Assembly (NCBI RefSeq): GCF_036108815.1 | Contig: NZ_CP107985.1 | Coordinates: 1 to 64,000, forward strand | DNA from: Streptomyces sp. NBC_00353 | GTDB taxonomy: Bacteria > Actinomycetota > Actinomycetes > Streptomycetales > Streptomycetaceae | Direction of reading: 5' to 3' | Length of the DNA stretch: 64,000 nucleotides | Shown here: in pieces, positions 17,094-27,010 of the stretch | Numbering within the stretch: the first letter of the stretch is position 1 | Layout of the letters: the number at the start of each line of letters is the position of its first letter | The notes under the pieces: model-generated | The model's database searches: none | Told to the model about the DNA's origin: nothing | What the model saw: only the letters and a program-made list of their open reading frames with translations | Made by a program: the position numbers and the translations under genes

Positions 17094-17939
17094 TCAGGGC
17101 ACGGAGCGCAGGCGGCGGGCGGACTGGAAGGACCCTCCGAACATCAGTGCCGCGTCGTCGAGCTGGCTGCGCGCCCGGGCGGCGGCCTGGGTGCGGCTGA
17201 TGGTGTCGCTTTCGGTGTGCAGGGTGAGTTCGTCCTCGGCGGCGCGGCGTAGCAGGCCCAGGTCAAGAGGTGTGCCGGCCGGGTTGGACTGCGGTATGGG
17301 GGGCTGGGCGCCGGGGATGTTCTGGGCGTAGCGCGCGAGGAGTTGGCGGGCGGGCAGCGGCAGGGTGTCGGCGTCGAGGCGTTCGGCGGCGTCCGCGATG
17401 TTCAGGGCGCTGGTGAGGAAGTGGACGCGGGCGCTGAGGGGGCCGACGATGCGCTGTTCCAGGGGCCAGGTGCTGACGGTGAGCAGGCCGCGGGCGGGCG
17501 AGAGGAGGTCGGAGGTGAGTGCCGGGCACAGGTAGTAGGGGCGGGCGCCGGGGGCGCCGCGGTATGAGCGCTCCTCGTCGCGGCGCAGGCTGGTCAATCG
17601 CGAGGGGGCCAATCCGCCGGTGAAGAAGGCTTCGTGGACGGTGCTGATGAGTTTGGGGGCGGCAGGCACGGCGAGCAGGGTCAGGACCTGGTGGACCTGT
17701 TCGCGTGCGGGCAGCAGGGTCTGCGGCTCCGTGGGAGCGCTGCTTGCGGCCTGGTCGGGGGTGTCGTTCCCGTCGCCGTCTTCGGCCTGCGCGAACAGGG
17801 CGTCCCAGGCGCGCTGGGTGCGTCGCAGGTCGTCGCGGAGCTGTTTGATCTGATCGTTGTCACGGGCCAGTTGGGCGCGCCGCATGGCCTGCTGCAGCTG
17901 TTGCATGCGCTCTTCGAGTGCGTCCAGATGCTCGTGCAT
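17094..17939 (-). CDS. Coiled-coil protein, first gene of the four-gene set
   Basis: 281 aa from the ATG at 17939, chosen because AGGGTGG precedes it; the frame extends upstream through poor sequence into the intergenic region. Residues 1-55 form a charged heptad-rich coiled coil, including ALEERMQQLQQAMRR. The rest is helical, with a Pro/Ser/Thr-rich linker near residues 60-75 and repeated LLARYAQ-like segments. No catalytic motif is seen, and I do not recognise the family. As leading gene of a helicase-nuclease operon it may be a sensor, scaffold or DNA-end-binding subunit; that is inference. It is transcribed divergently from sbcD. Confidence 0.72.
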   Translation of the reverse strand: MHEHLDALEERMQQLQQAMRRAQLARDNDQIKQLRDDLRRTQRAWDALFAQAEDGDGNDTPDQAASSAPTEPQTLLPAREQVHQVLTLLAVPAAPKLISTVHEAFFTGGLAPSRLTSLRRDEERSYRGAPGARPYYLCPALTSDLLSPARGLLTVSTWPLEQRIVGPLSARVHFLTSALNIADAAERLDADTLPLPARQLLARYAQNIPGAQPPIPQSNPAGTPLDLGLLRRAAEDELTLHTESDTISRTQAAARARSQLDDAALMFGGSFQSARRLRSVP

Positions 17940-18073
17940 GGTAGCCACCCTACCGTATTCCAGTGTTTTCCAGTTTTCTCCTGTGATTGCTGTTGTAGAG
18001 TCGCTGACACTCGTCAACTGCCCTTGCGGCATGAGGCGTCGGGCAGTCCTGCCTGCACTGAGGAGAGCCGCTC
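17940..18073. promoter_or_regulatory. Shared divergent intergenic region with 10-bp-phased repeats
   Basis: This 134-bp space must hold start signals for both the leftward helicase-nuclease set and rightward sbcDC. Two direct copies of TTCCAGT (17958-17964 and 17968-17974) lie exactly one helical turn apart, close to the leftward start. On the minus strand TTGACG, a possible -35 box, lies further upstream. A regulator could bind the phased repeats and control one or both sides. No confident -10 boxes are called. Confidence 0.4.
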
Positions 18074-19366
18074 ATGAAAGCCCTGCACACATCCGACTGG
18101 CATCTGGGCCGTACGCTGCTGCAGCGCCGCTCCCGGGACGGGGAGTTCGACGCCGTCCTGGCCGAGATCACCGCCATAGCGGACACCGCCCAGCCGGACC
18201 TGATCGTGCACAGCGGCGACCTGTTCGACTCCTACCGGCCCGCGCACAAGGACGTACTTCGCGCGATGCGCTGCCTCAACGACCTTGCACGCATCGCGCC
18301 TACCGTGGTCCTGGGCGGAAACCACGACTCCCCCGAGCTGTTCAACCTGCTCAACTACGTGTCCACCACCCTGCGGCCGGACGCCGACCAGGACCGTCTG
18401 CAGTTCGTGCACAGCCGCGGCGACACAGACCCGGGCACCGTCCTCGACTTCGACAGCCGCGACGGACGCGAGCGCATCCGCCTGGCCGCCCTGCCGTATG
18501 TGCACCCCAACCGCTACCTGCACCTGTTCCCCGGCTTCGGAACCACCGAGGGCGCCTACGCGGCCGGTCTGCGTGAACTGCAGGACGGGCTGCTCGCCCT
18601 GCTGCTCAACGGCTATGACCCCGCCCGTGACGTGCTGCTGTTCACCGCCCACCAGTACGTCGCCAGCTCCGTGCCCTCCTACAGCGAGCGGATGTGGGAG
18701 GCACGCGAGCCCTACGCCACCGCTGCGGACGCCCTTCCCCAGGTCGCCTATTGCGCCCTGGGGCACATCCACAAACCCCAGCCCATCGGCAGCGGTCGGC
18801 TGCCTGCCCGCTACGCCGGCAGCCCCCTTCAGATGGACTTCGGCGAGAGCGAGGAAACCAAGAGCGTCACCGTCGTCGACGCGGCACCTGGCAGGCGCAC
18901 GCTCATCACCCCACACACGCTTCACTCCGGACGGCGCCTGGCACGCTTCGACGGCACCCTCGAGGAACTCGCCGACTCAGCCGCCCAGTACACCGATGTC
19001 TACCTCAAGGCGGTCATCCGCAGCGACGAGCCCATCCCGCGGCTCGGCGCACGGGTCGCCGAACTGGTGCCGGACGCCATCGTGGTGGAGGTCGAGGAGG
19101 AATGCGCGGCCACCCGGGCCACCGTCCTGACGGGCGCCGACGCTGCCGACGACGGCCAGCTCGACGTCACCGCGGCGTTCAGCGCCTACCTCGCCGGTAC
19201 CCGAACCCCCGGCCAGAGTGCCGACGAGGTCGTGTCCGCCTTCGCCAGCCTGCTGAACACGCCGGACACCGTGCTGTCCCCCTCCCCCGCCGAATCCCTG
19301 CTCGCCGAAGCCATCACCTCCCCCTGGACCAGCGCCGCATCCGGCGGAACGGAGACCGCCTCATGA
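18074..19366 (+). CDS. sbcD: SbcD-like exonuclease subunit (Mre11 family)
   Basis: 430 aa from an ATG preceded by GAGGAG. The Mre11/SbcD metallophosphoesterase motifs are present: SDWHLGRT (Asp8, His10), HSGDLFDS, GGNHDSPE and LGHIHKPQ. SbcD with SbcC forms a nuclease that opens hairpins and trims blocked double-strand ends using Mn ions. The last four bases overlap sbcC, so the pair is coupled. Streptomyces usually has a chromosomal sbcDC; whether this is that copy or an extra one cannot be told from the window. The divergent helicase-nuclease genes share its promoter region, which suggests linked control or joint handling of DNA ends. Confidence 0.93.
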   Translation: MKALHTSDWHLGRTLLQRRSRDGEFDAVLAEITAIADTAQPDLIVHSGDLFDSYRPAHKDVLRAMRCLNDLARIAPTVVLGGNHDSPELFNLLNYVSTTLRPDADQDRLQFVHSRGDTDPGTVLDFDSRDGRERIRLAALPYVHPNRYLHLFPGFGTTEGAYAAGLRELQDGLLALLLNGYDPARDVLLFTAHQYVASSVPSYSERMWEAREPYATAADALPQVAYCALGHIHKPQPIGSGRLPARYAGSPLQMDFGESEETKSVTVVDAAPGRRTLITPHTLHSGRRLARFDGTLEELADSAAQYTDVYLKAVIRSDEPIPRLGARVAELVPDAIVVEVEEECAATRATVLTGADAADDGQLDVTAAFSAYLAGTRTPGQSADEVVSAFASLLNTPDTVLSPSPAESLLAEAITSPWTSAASGGTETAS

Positions 19367-22300
19367 AGATCCTCCGCCTGACCTTCTCTGGGGTCCGCAG
19401 CTACCCAGGCACCTGCGAGGTCGACTTCACCGGCAAGAGTCTCGTCGGCATCCTCGGCGACACCGGCGCAGGCAAGACCAGCATCCTGGAAGCCATCACC
19501 GTCGCCCTGTACGGCAGGTGCTCCTTCACCGACCAGGCGTCCCAGCTGCGCTCCGACGACTGCCCGGCCATGACCATCGACCTCGTGTTCAGCGTGGACG
19601 GCCGGGAATGGCGGGTGCACCGTGTCTTCCACACCACGCGCGGTACCCAGGCACGGCTGACGGATCCGGACAACAAGCACATCGACGGCGCACGCGCCGT
19701 CGATGCGGCCGTCCGCGCGCTCCTCGGAATCGACTACATCACCTTCAAATCGTCCGTCCTCGTACCGCAAGGGCGTTTCGGCGACCTCCTCAACGCGCGC
19801 GATGCCGAGCGCGCCCGCATCCTGAAGTCCCTCTTCGGCGTCGACGAACTGCAGCGGGTACGCCAGCTCGCCGACGAGGCCATCGGCCGTATCAAGGACC
19901 TCATCCACCAGGCACGGGAAGTAGATGCCCGGCTGCTCACCGACCCCCGAGCACAGGCCCAGGAGGCCCGGGAACGGCACGAGCGAGCCACCCTCGGTGC
20001 CACGGACCTCACCAACCGGCTGGCCGAACTGCGCTCGCGGCAGGTCGCGACTGCACAGGCATCGCAGCATGCCCGCCTCAGTGCGAACGCCGCGGCCGAA
20101 CTGACCCAGCGGCGCGTGAGCGACTACGGCCGCACCATCGCCGTCATGCGGCAGGCACAGAACGAACTGCAGCAGCTGCAGGACAACAACGCCGCGGCCG
20201 AGACCGCCGCCCAGGACGGTCTTCGGGTCTTCACCGCCGAGAAGGAGGCATCTGACACGGCGGGCCTGACCTCCGACGCGCTGGCAGCAGCCGCCCAGGT
20301 CCTCAGGGACACGCCCGGCAGGCTCAGCGCCCTCACCGAGGGGCAAGCAGCACACAGGCAGTCCCTGGCCGAGCTCGCGAGCGAGGAAGAAGCCCTGGCT
20401 GTGCGCGCCGGCGGACTGCAGGACGCGGAGGAGCACATCGCCGAGCTGCATGGGAAGGCACAGGACGCCGACGAGGAAGCGGCCGCTGCCGCCGAGATCC
20501 TGCAGAAACTGACGGCCGTTGTCCGGCACGCCGGGGAAGCGGCCGGCGTGCTGGCGCAGCAGCGTGCCGACCACGCGGCCACCAGCAACAAGCTCAGCGT
20601 CCTGGTTCAGGCGCCTCCTGGCAGCGACCCGGAAAAGGCGCGGATCGCCGTGGCCACCGCGCAGAGGGCACTGGACGGCATCCGGCGGCGGGAGGCAGCC
20701 CACTCAGCGGGCGACGGTCTGGGCGCAGGAGAGGGCTGTCCCGTCTGCGACCGGCCGCTGCCCGAGGACTACCAGCCGCCGCAGCCGCAGGACGCCGACG
20801 CCCTCGCTAAGGCCCGGGCTGCGGTGGAGAAGGCCTCCACCGTGCTGAGCCGCGCAGAGCAGGAACACACCCACCACGCGCACGAGATTGAAGTGCTTCA
20901 GCGGGCCCTGGCGAAGCATGAGCAGCAGGTCGAAGAGGCGGTCGCCCGGCTGGAAGCATCCTTGCCCGCGGTGCGTGAGCAGGCGCTGGAACTCGCCTCG
21001 CTTACCGCCCACCGCCAGCCTGCGGTGTACGCCAAGGAGCTGGAGAGCACGGTCGCGTCTGCCCTCGCACGCCTGGCCGACGCTGCGCCGCCGACGGCCG
21101 ATGCTCGGGAGAGCCTGACAGCCGACCTGCTGGAGGGCGCCCGCGGTCGCGTCGTTCATCTGCAGGAGGCAGCCACCGCCAGCAAGGACGAACTGGCGCG
21201 CGCAGGGGCAGAGCTGGGCGCAGAGCGTGCCTCGCTGGAAACGGCCACCCAGTCCTCGCGCAAAGCGCACGAGCAGGCGGCTAAGAGGGGCGAGAGCCTG
21301 GAGGCGGAGCAGCGCAGCCTGCTGTCGAGCTTGTCGGTGGTCCCCGAGCCCATGCGGGCCGCGCTCCCACCGTCTCCGCAACTCCCCACAGCCGGTGATC
21401 TGGAAGCCGCGGCCGAGGCCGTGCGGACGGAGCAAGGACGCCAACAAGAACTGGCCGAACGACAGGAGAAGCTGCGTCAGCGTGTGCAGTCGCTCCAGAC
21501 CGAGCGGGGTGAACTGGCCGAGCGCCGGCAACGCAAGGTCACCGATCCTCTGCACGGTCTCGAGACACGGCTGCAGCGCTGGACGGACAGTGCCTGCAGC
21601 GCAGCAGCGCTGGTCGAGGAGCTCGAACGCCCTGTGCTGCCCTCGCTGGCCGCGTTGGACGATCCTGTTGCTGCGGAGGAGTGCGCCGCAGCCCTGGAGG
21701 CCGCCACCGTCCTGCTGCTGACGGCTCTGGAGGAGCACGAGACCACGGCGCGCGCGGCCAGGGCGGAGCTGACCGCGCAGCTTTCCGTGCATGCCCGCGA
21801 GGTGTCTGCCGCCTACCTCGGCACCGCGATGTTGCGGGTGACCGATGAGACGGATCCGCTGGAATCCACTCTCCTGGACAGTCTGAGCAGTCAGGCCGGC
21901 ACGCTGCGCAGCGAAGCGGCGCGCGCCTTGGAGGACGCGGAGCAGGCCCTGTCCCAGATTCCCTACAAGGAGCAGCTGGCGGCCGCGCTCACCGCAGGTG
22001 ATCGCCAGTTGGCCGCGTGGCGGGCGGTGAGCACCCATATGACGGACGGGAAATTCCTCGGTCATCTCACCGACCTGCGCACCCGCGCCCTCCTCGCGCA
22101 CGGCAGCGAACTAGTGCAGCAGCTCTCCGGAGGGCGACTGGGATTCGCTGAGGACTTCGACATCGTCAGCCTTGCCAGCCACACCCGGCGCAGCTCTCGC
22201 ACCCTCTCCGGCGGGGAAACCTTCCAGGCTTCTCTCGCTCTCTCCCTCGCCCTGGTGGAGATGCACGGGCGCAGCGGCACCCGTATGGAGAGCCTCTTCC

Positions 22301-22545
22301 TCGATGAGGGCTTCGGCACCCTGGACTCCGCTTCCCTCGACAGCGCCCTGCAGGTCCTGCGCACACATGTCGGCACCGACACGCTGCTGGCCGTCATCAG
22401 CCATCTGCGGCCGGTCGCCGAGACGGTGCACGACGTGCTGTGGGTAGAAAAGGACCACCGCGGCTCGCAGGCCCGCTGGCTCACCGCAGCCGAACGCGAC
22501 AGTCTCGTCCGCGACGACCTGCACAATCTCACGGACCCGACGTGA
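19363..22545 (+). CDS. sbcC: SbcC-like ATPase subunit (Rad50 family)
   Basis: 1060 aa; ATG overlaps the sbcD stop in an ATGA, which sets the start (the frame is open much further back inside sbcD). Walker A GDTGAGKTS lies near residues 32-40. Long coiled coils flank a zinc-hook motif CPVCDRPLP near residues 459-467. The C-terminal head has the ABC signature LSGGETFQ near 947 and Walker B SLFLDEGFGTLD near 976. As in Rad50, the heads clamp DNA with the SbcD nuclease and the hook joins two coils. All motifs look intact, so the complex should be active. It is the last gene of the rightward pair. Confidence 0.94.
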   Translation: MKILRLTFSGVRSYPGTCEVDFTGKSLVGILGDTGAGKTSILEAITVALYGRCSFTDQASQLRSDDCPAMTIDLVFSVDGREWRVHRVFHTTRGTQARLTDPDNKHIDGARAVDAAVRALLGIDYITFKSSVLVPQGRFGDLLNARDAERARILKSLFGVDELQRVRQLADEAIGRIKDLIHQAREVDARLLTDPRAQAQEARERHERATLGATDLTNRLAELRSRQVATAQASQHARLSANAAAELTQRRVSDYGRTIAVMRQAQNELQQLQDNNAAAETAAQDGLRVFTAEKEASDTAGLTSDALAAAAQVLRDTPGRLSALTEGQAAHRQSLAELASEEEALAVRAGGLQDAEEHIAELHGKAQDADEEAAAAAEILQKLTAVVRHAGEAAGVLAQQRADHAATSNKLSVLVQAPPGSDPEKARIAVATAQRALDGIRRREAAHSAGDGLGAGEGCPVCDRPLPEDYQPPQPQDADALAKARAAVEKASTVLSRAEQEHTHHAHEIEVLQRALAKHEQQVEEAVARLEASLPAVREQALELASLTAHRQPAVYAKELESTVASALARLADAAPPTADARESLTADLLEGARGRVVHLQEAATASKDELARAGAELGAERASLETATQSSRKAHEQAAKRGESLEAEQRSLLSSLSVVPEPMRAALPPSPQLPTAGDLEAAAEAVRTEQGRQQELAERQEKLRQRVQSLQTERGELAERRQRKVTDPLHGLETRLQRWTDSACSAAALVEELERPVLPSLAALDDPVAAEECAAALEAATVLLLTALEEHETTARAARAELTAQLSVHAREVSAAYLGTAMLRVTDETDPLESTLLDSLSSQAGTLRSEAARALEDAEQALSQIPYKEQLAAALTAGDRQLAAWRAVSTHMTDGKFLGHLTDLRTRALLAHGSELVQQLSGGRLGFAEDFDIVSLASHTRRSSRTLSGGETFQASLALSLALVEMHGRSGTRMESLFLDEGFGTLDSASLDSALQVLRTHVGTDTLLAVISHLRPVAETVHDVLWVEKDHRGSQARWLTAAERDSLVRDDLHNLTDPT

Positions 22546-23210
22546 GCGTGCGTCCCAGGCCGACGGGTGGCGTACCGTGTCTGACCGTGCACGATGGGGC
22601 TGTGGAGAAGGAAACGGCGTTAACCGGCGGCCGCCTTACCCCAGTGGTACGTGAGGGGAGCGCGGTGCGGACATCCATGCAGCTCTGCTCGCCGGACCCT
22701 TCCCGTACGAAGAGACGGCAGCCGGGAGGGGAGGCAGACGCTCCACCAACTCCACCAGGACGGTAACGGCGTTCCCGCTCCACACGCATCCTGCTGCGTC
22801 CACGCGCCATCTCCCCCAGCAGATGCCACAACCTCGCCCGGCCGCCGCGGTGGGCCATTTATCCCGCGGCGGCGGCAACCGCCGCAAGGACCGGAGCCGT
22901 TTCGTGTAATTGCCCCACACCCGCCTTCACTGCCTACATCGGGTCTATACGGATAGAACCTCACCACAGAAAAGCGCTGACAGGCCCAAAACGCTGCGGC
23001 TCAAAGCGAATTGCGCCGAACCCTCCCACCGACCGCCTGGGCCGTCCGTTCCACTGCAGCCCGGGCAAGACCTGAGCGGCACGTGCGATCCCAGCGGGTG
23101 CCGGCGTATCGGCTTCGATCCGCCCAGACTCATGAAGACCGACACGGGGGCATCCGACCCGATCAGTGACCGAATCCGCACCCACCGGCTCCCTGTCAGC
23201 GCCGAACGGG
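22546..23210. other. 665-bp stretch without a supported gene
   Basis: No reading frame here has convincing start, codon use or motif. It separates sbcC from the small leftward membrane gene and carries no insertion-sequence trace that I can recognise. Confidence 0.6.
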
Positions 23211-23417
23211 TCAGCCGGTGAGAGTAGCGCCAGCTGTGACGAGCGCAGCCGCCACCGTCAGTGTGGTGGCAAAAGTGACCGCAGCACGGGCGAGGGCGGC
23301 CGGGTAGCTGGCGCCGTCACGGCGGGAGAGGTATCCGGCTGCGGCCGCGGCCGTGATGGCGAGCACAAGGGCGCTCAGGGCGGTGAACAGGATCAGGGTC
23401 AAACGACGGTCCGACAC
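23211..23417 (-). CDS. Small two-helix membrane protein, Streptomyces-type hypothetical
   Basis: 68 aa from the GTG at 23417, chosen because GAGGAGAAG precedes it; the open frame upstream runs into the divergent gene. The protein starts VSDRRL and has two hydrophobic segments, about residues 5-24 (with an ITAAAAAGYL end) and 43-66 (FATTLTVAAALVTAGATL), joined by a short basic turn, SRRDGASYPAALAR. Small proteins of this form are widespread in Streptomyces with no known role. It is divergent from the HTH/P-loop gene 150 bp away; I see no functional link. Confidence 0.72.
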   Translation of the reverse strand: MSDRRLTLILFTALSALVLAITAAAAAGYLSRRDGASYPAALARAAVTFATTLTVAAALVTAGATLTG

Positions 23418-23567
23418 GGTACGGCTTCTCCTCGATGGCAGTGGACGGCGCGCAGGTGATGCGCTGACTGCAAATCTGGCGAGCGAGGCGTTCACCGGGG
23501 TTCGGATGAACAATGATGCACACGGCCGAACACACCGTGCTGGTGGGGGAAGTGAGGGGTTTGCGGG

Positions 23568-26077
23568 TTGAGCACAAGGACCGAGAAAAGTGAGGGGCAG
23601 CCGCCGCTTGTCGAACTGCAGGCGCTCCTCGATCAGGGGTGTGCAAAGGCCCAGCTTGATCAGACACGACTTGCGCGGCGTGCGGGACTCGGGCGTACGA
23701 CGGTGAGCCAGGCATTGCGGGGATCCGGTCAAGTGCCGTCGGCGGCCACGGTGGCGGCGCTGGCGAAGGCGTTGGGGCTGGATGCTGACAGGCTGCTTCG
23801 ACTGCGTCAGCGGGCTGTTGCCGAAGCGGGGGGCGCGGGCGGGTCAGCGCCGGGCAGGGAAGCTGACGGTGTGGGCCAGGCGATTGGCGAGTGGGACCCG
23901 TACGACCTGGAAGTCCACCCTGCTGGCGCGGTAGACGGCCGGAGCGGGCCGGCGGGATCGTCGCTGTTCCAGACGCTGCCGGGGTATGTCCGACGCTCTC
24001 ACGATGACGTGCTCGCGGAAGTCGTCCAGGCTGCGGCCCAGGGGCGCAGCGGCATGCTGGTTCTGGTCGGGTCGTCCTCCACTGGAAAGACCAGGGCCTG
24101 CTGGGAGGCCATCCAGCCGCTTGCCGCGCAGGGGTGGCGGCTGTGGCACCCCTTCGATCCCACCCGGGCAGAGGCCGCTCTCACCAACATCCGGCGCGTG
24201 GGACCGCGCACCGTGGTGTGGCTCAACGAGGCTCAGCACTACCTGGGCGACACTGAGTACGGCACCGACATCGCCGCTGCCGTCCGCTCGCTGCTCACCG
24301 ATCCGGAAATCCGGCCGGTCTTGGTCCTGGGAACCTTGTGGCCCGAATACGACCGTGCCTACCGGACGCTGCCCCTGTGCGGGGAGCTGGACCGCTACGC
24401 CCAGGTGCGTGCGCTGCTGGCGGGACGGACTGTGCCGGTCCCCGATGCCTTCGACGAGAACGCGCAGGAGGCCGCCCGCGAACTCGCCGCAACCGGGGAC
24501 CAGATGCTCGCCGCGGCGTTGGAGCGGGCCGAGGCGGAGCGTGTGACCCAGGATCTGGCCGGGGCGCCTGAGCTTCTGCACCGCTACCGCACGGCAAGCG
24601 CGCCGGCCCGCGCCGTTCTCCAAGCCTCGATGGATGCCCGCCGGCTCGGCGTCGGCCTCCACATCCCGCTGGCTTTCCTGACCGACGCTGGCACCGACTA
24701 CCTCAGCGATCGTGAATACGACGAACTGCCTCCGGACTGGGCCGAGAAGGCATTGGCCGAACTCGCCGAACCCGTTCACGGCAGGCTCGCTCCCCTGCGT
24801 CGCGCCCGCCCGCGGCCCGCCCGCCGCGATCCTGGCGCTCCCCTCGGCAAGGACACCGGGCATGGCGTCGTCTACCGGCTTGCGGACTATCTCGAGCACC
24901 ACGGCGGAGCGGAACGCCGCCGCCTATGCCCGCCCGCCTCCTTCTGGCAGGCTGCGCACCACCACCTCACGGGATCCCAGGACCTCGGCAGGCTCGCGCA
25001 TGCAGCCGAAAGGCGGCACCGCCTCCAGTGGGCCTACCACCTCTACCAGCGTGCAGATCCCGGGTATGCGCTCATGCAGCTGGTCAGGTTCCGAAAGCGT
25101 GCGGGCCATGCGGAAGACGCGGTGAAACTGCTCAGCAATGCCGCCGCAGACGGGAACCGTGATGCCTTCTTCGAACTCGTCGGGCTTCGGCTTGGCTATA
25201 ACGACCTGCACGGCGCCGAACAGCTCCTCACCGAGCCCGCGGACAGGGGCGACACACGTGCACTCATTGAACTCGCGGAGCTCCGGCTGAGGACGGACGA
25301 TCAGGAGGGCGCCGAACGGCTTCTGACCAGTGCCGCCGGTGCCGGCGCCACGAGCGCCCTCGTCAGGCTCTCGGACCTACGCCGTGAAGCTGGAGACAGC
25401 GAAGGCGCCAAACGGCTCCTGACCCAGGCCGCCGACGCCGGCGATGACCTGGCCATCGAACTCATCCGCATGCAGCGCATGCACGAGGTCCGCGGAAAGG
25501 TCGACCGCCGACGTACTGCGGACGCCTCTGAGACCGCATCTGCGCTGGCCGTCCGTCAAGACAGCGCCTCTACTGACGGGCATCTCACCGAAAGCGCCGA
25601 CGCAGGCCACTTCTGGGCCATCGCCGAACTCGCCCGCGCCGACTCGCAGCCGGAAACACCGAAGGCGCCGCGCAACTCTTCGCCGAAGGCGCCGCCGCCG
25701 GCGAGTCCTGGGCCGTCCTGGGACTCGCCCGCGTCCGACTCGCGGGCGGAGACATCGAAGGCGCCGCGCAACTGCTCACACAGAGAGCCATGAGCGGTGA
25801 GCCGGCCGTCTTGTTTGAAATGGCCCACATCCTGCACCAGGCCGGTAATCGGAAGGGCGCTGAACAAGCTCTTCTCCAGGCCGGCGAGGCAGGGCACCCC
25901 CAGGCACTCATCAAGCTCTTCCTCCTCTGCAAGAAGGCTGGGGACCATACACGCGCCGAAGGCATCGTCAAGCAGGCGCTTGATGCAGCGACGGCGTGGG
26001 GCGGTACCGGGAAGGACGTCTTCCAGATGTGGCCCTACGGGCTGGATCCCGACGGCACCCCCACCCCACCCTGGTGA
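23568..26077 (+). pseudogene. HTH-P-loop-TPR-like regulator, frameshifted near its end
   Basis: The TTG start at 23568 follows GAGGGG. Residues ~20-75 form an XRE-type helix-turn-helix (TRLARRAGLGRTTVSQALRG). A P-loop NTPase region follows, with GSSSTGKT near 165-172 and VVWLNEAQHY near 218, so it may be a STAND-like switch. From about 500 onward come degenerate repeats of ~34 residues ending in GAERLLT-like segments (TPR/Sel1-like). The frame ends at 25793 in low-quality sequence. Reading in the -1 frame from about 25630-25645 continues the same repeats (for example NTEGAAQLFAEGAAAG) to a stop at 26077. One lost base explains this. The product would be about 836 aa; the change is either recent inactivation or a sequencing error. 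Confidence 0.75.
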
Positions 26078-26099
26078 CCTCAAAGGGCATGACCGGCAG

Positions 26100-26474
26100 C
26101 TCAGCTGTGAGCGAGCGCCTGTCCGCGACGGCCGCGTGCGGCAGCTGGAGAGCGCGACGACGCTGCCCGTCGGCTTCGACGGTGAGATGCCCCGGGTCAG
26201 AGAGCACACGCTTCAGCAAGGCGACCGGGTGCTGTGCTACACCGACGGCATCATCCAGGAACACGTCAACAACGGGGAGCAGTTCGGCGAGGAACGCCTC
26301 ATCCGCTGCGTGAACCGCCTGGGGCAGGAGCCGTCGCACGGGCTGCGGGCGGATCTGCGCCGGCTCTCCCACACACTGAAGTGGGAACGGCGCGGGCGCA
26401 CCAGCGACGACGCCACCCTCTTCATGATCGAGTGGCACGGAGGCGCCGCCGACCCCCTCGCGGTCCTTGACTGA
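26100..26474 (+). pseudogene. C-terminal fragment of a SpoIIE/RsbU-type PP2C phosphatase
   Basis: The frame RDGRVRQLESATTLPVGF, then RVLCYTDGIIQE and TSDDATLFMIEW, is the last third of a SpoIIE-family phosphatase domain, which dephosphorylates anti-anti-sigma factors. The N-terminal sensor, the first metal-binding motifs and a start codon are all missing. It begins just after the broken HTH/P-loop gene. It should be inactive. It could have come from the same ancestral gene as the PAS fragment at 29560-29851, but no sequence overlap can prove that. Confidence 0.7.
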
Positions 26475-26644
26475 AGGCCCGCGCGTCAGGCCCGATCACG
26501 TCGTCGACGACAAGGACTCGCGGGGATCGAGGCCCGGTTCTCACTCTCGGCCCCAGGCGGCAGGGGAGGAAGTTGCCCGGAACGCTTTGCGTCCCGGGCA
26601 GCACGTGTGGGTGGCAGCCGCGAAGCTCCCAGGTCTCAGCCGTC

Positions 26645-26983
26645 TCAGGCCGCGGTTGTGGGGTTCGCTGATTCGGCGGTGCGGCGGTATTCGGCGTTGA
26701 TGCGCTGGGCTTCTTCGAGCTGGTCTTCGAGGATGACGATGCGGCAGGCAGCCTCGATGGGGGTGCCCTGGTCGACGAGTTCCCGGGCGCGGGCGGCGAT
26801 GCGCAGCTGGTAGCGGGAGTAGCGGCGGTGGCCGCCCGCGGAGCGGAGCGGGGTGATCAACCGGGCTTCTCCGATGGCCCGGAGGAAGCTCTGGGTGGTG
26901 CCGAGCATTTCGGCGGCCCGGCCCATGGTGTAGGCGGGGTAGTCGTCGTCGTCGAGACGGCCGAACGAGTCGTCTGCTGTCAT
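26645..26983 (-). CDS. MerR/BldC-like small DNA-binding regulator
   Basis: 112 aa from an ATG preceded by GAGGT. Residues ~15-65 form a winged-helix MerR-type domain: YTMGRAAEMLGTTQSFLRAI, followed by PLRSAGGHRRYS, the wing motif. The C-terminal part is a short helix of the dimer-forming kind (ILEDQLEEAQRINAEY). There is no effector domain, so it resembles the small MerR proteins frequent in Streptomyces. A perfect 14-bp hairpin lies 28 bp upstream of the start, and a cluster of TACTG motifs beyond it may be its promoter region. Targets are unknown. Confidence 0.85.
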   Translation of the reverse strand: MTADDSFGRLDDDDYPAYTMGRAAEMLGTTQSFLRAIGEARLITPLRSAGGHRRYSRYQLRIAARARELVDQGTPIEAACRIVILEDQLEEAQRINAEYRRTAESANPTTAA

Positions 26984-27010
26984 TGCACCTCACTGTGTGG
27001 AACGCGTGGA

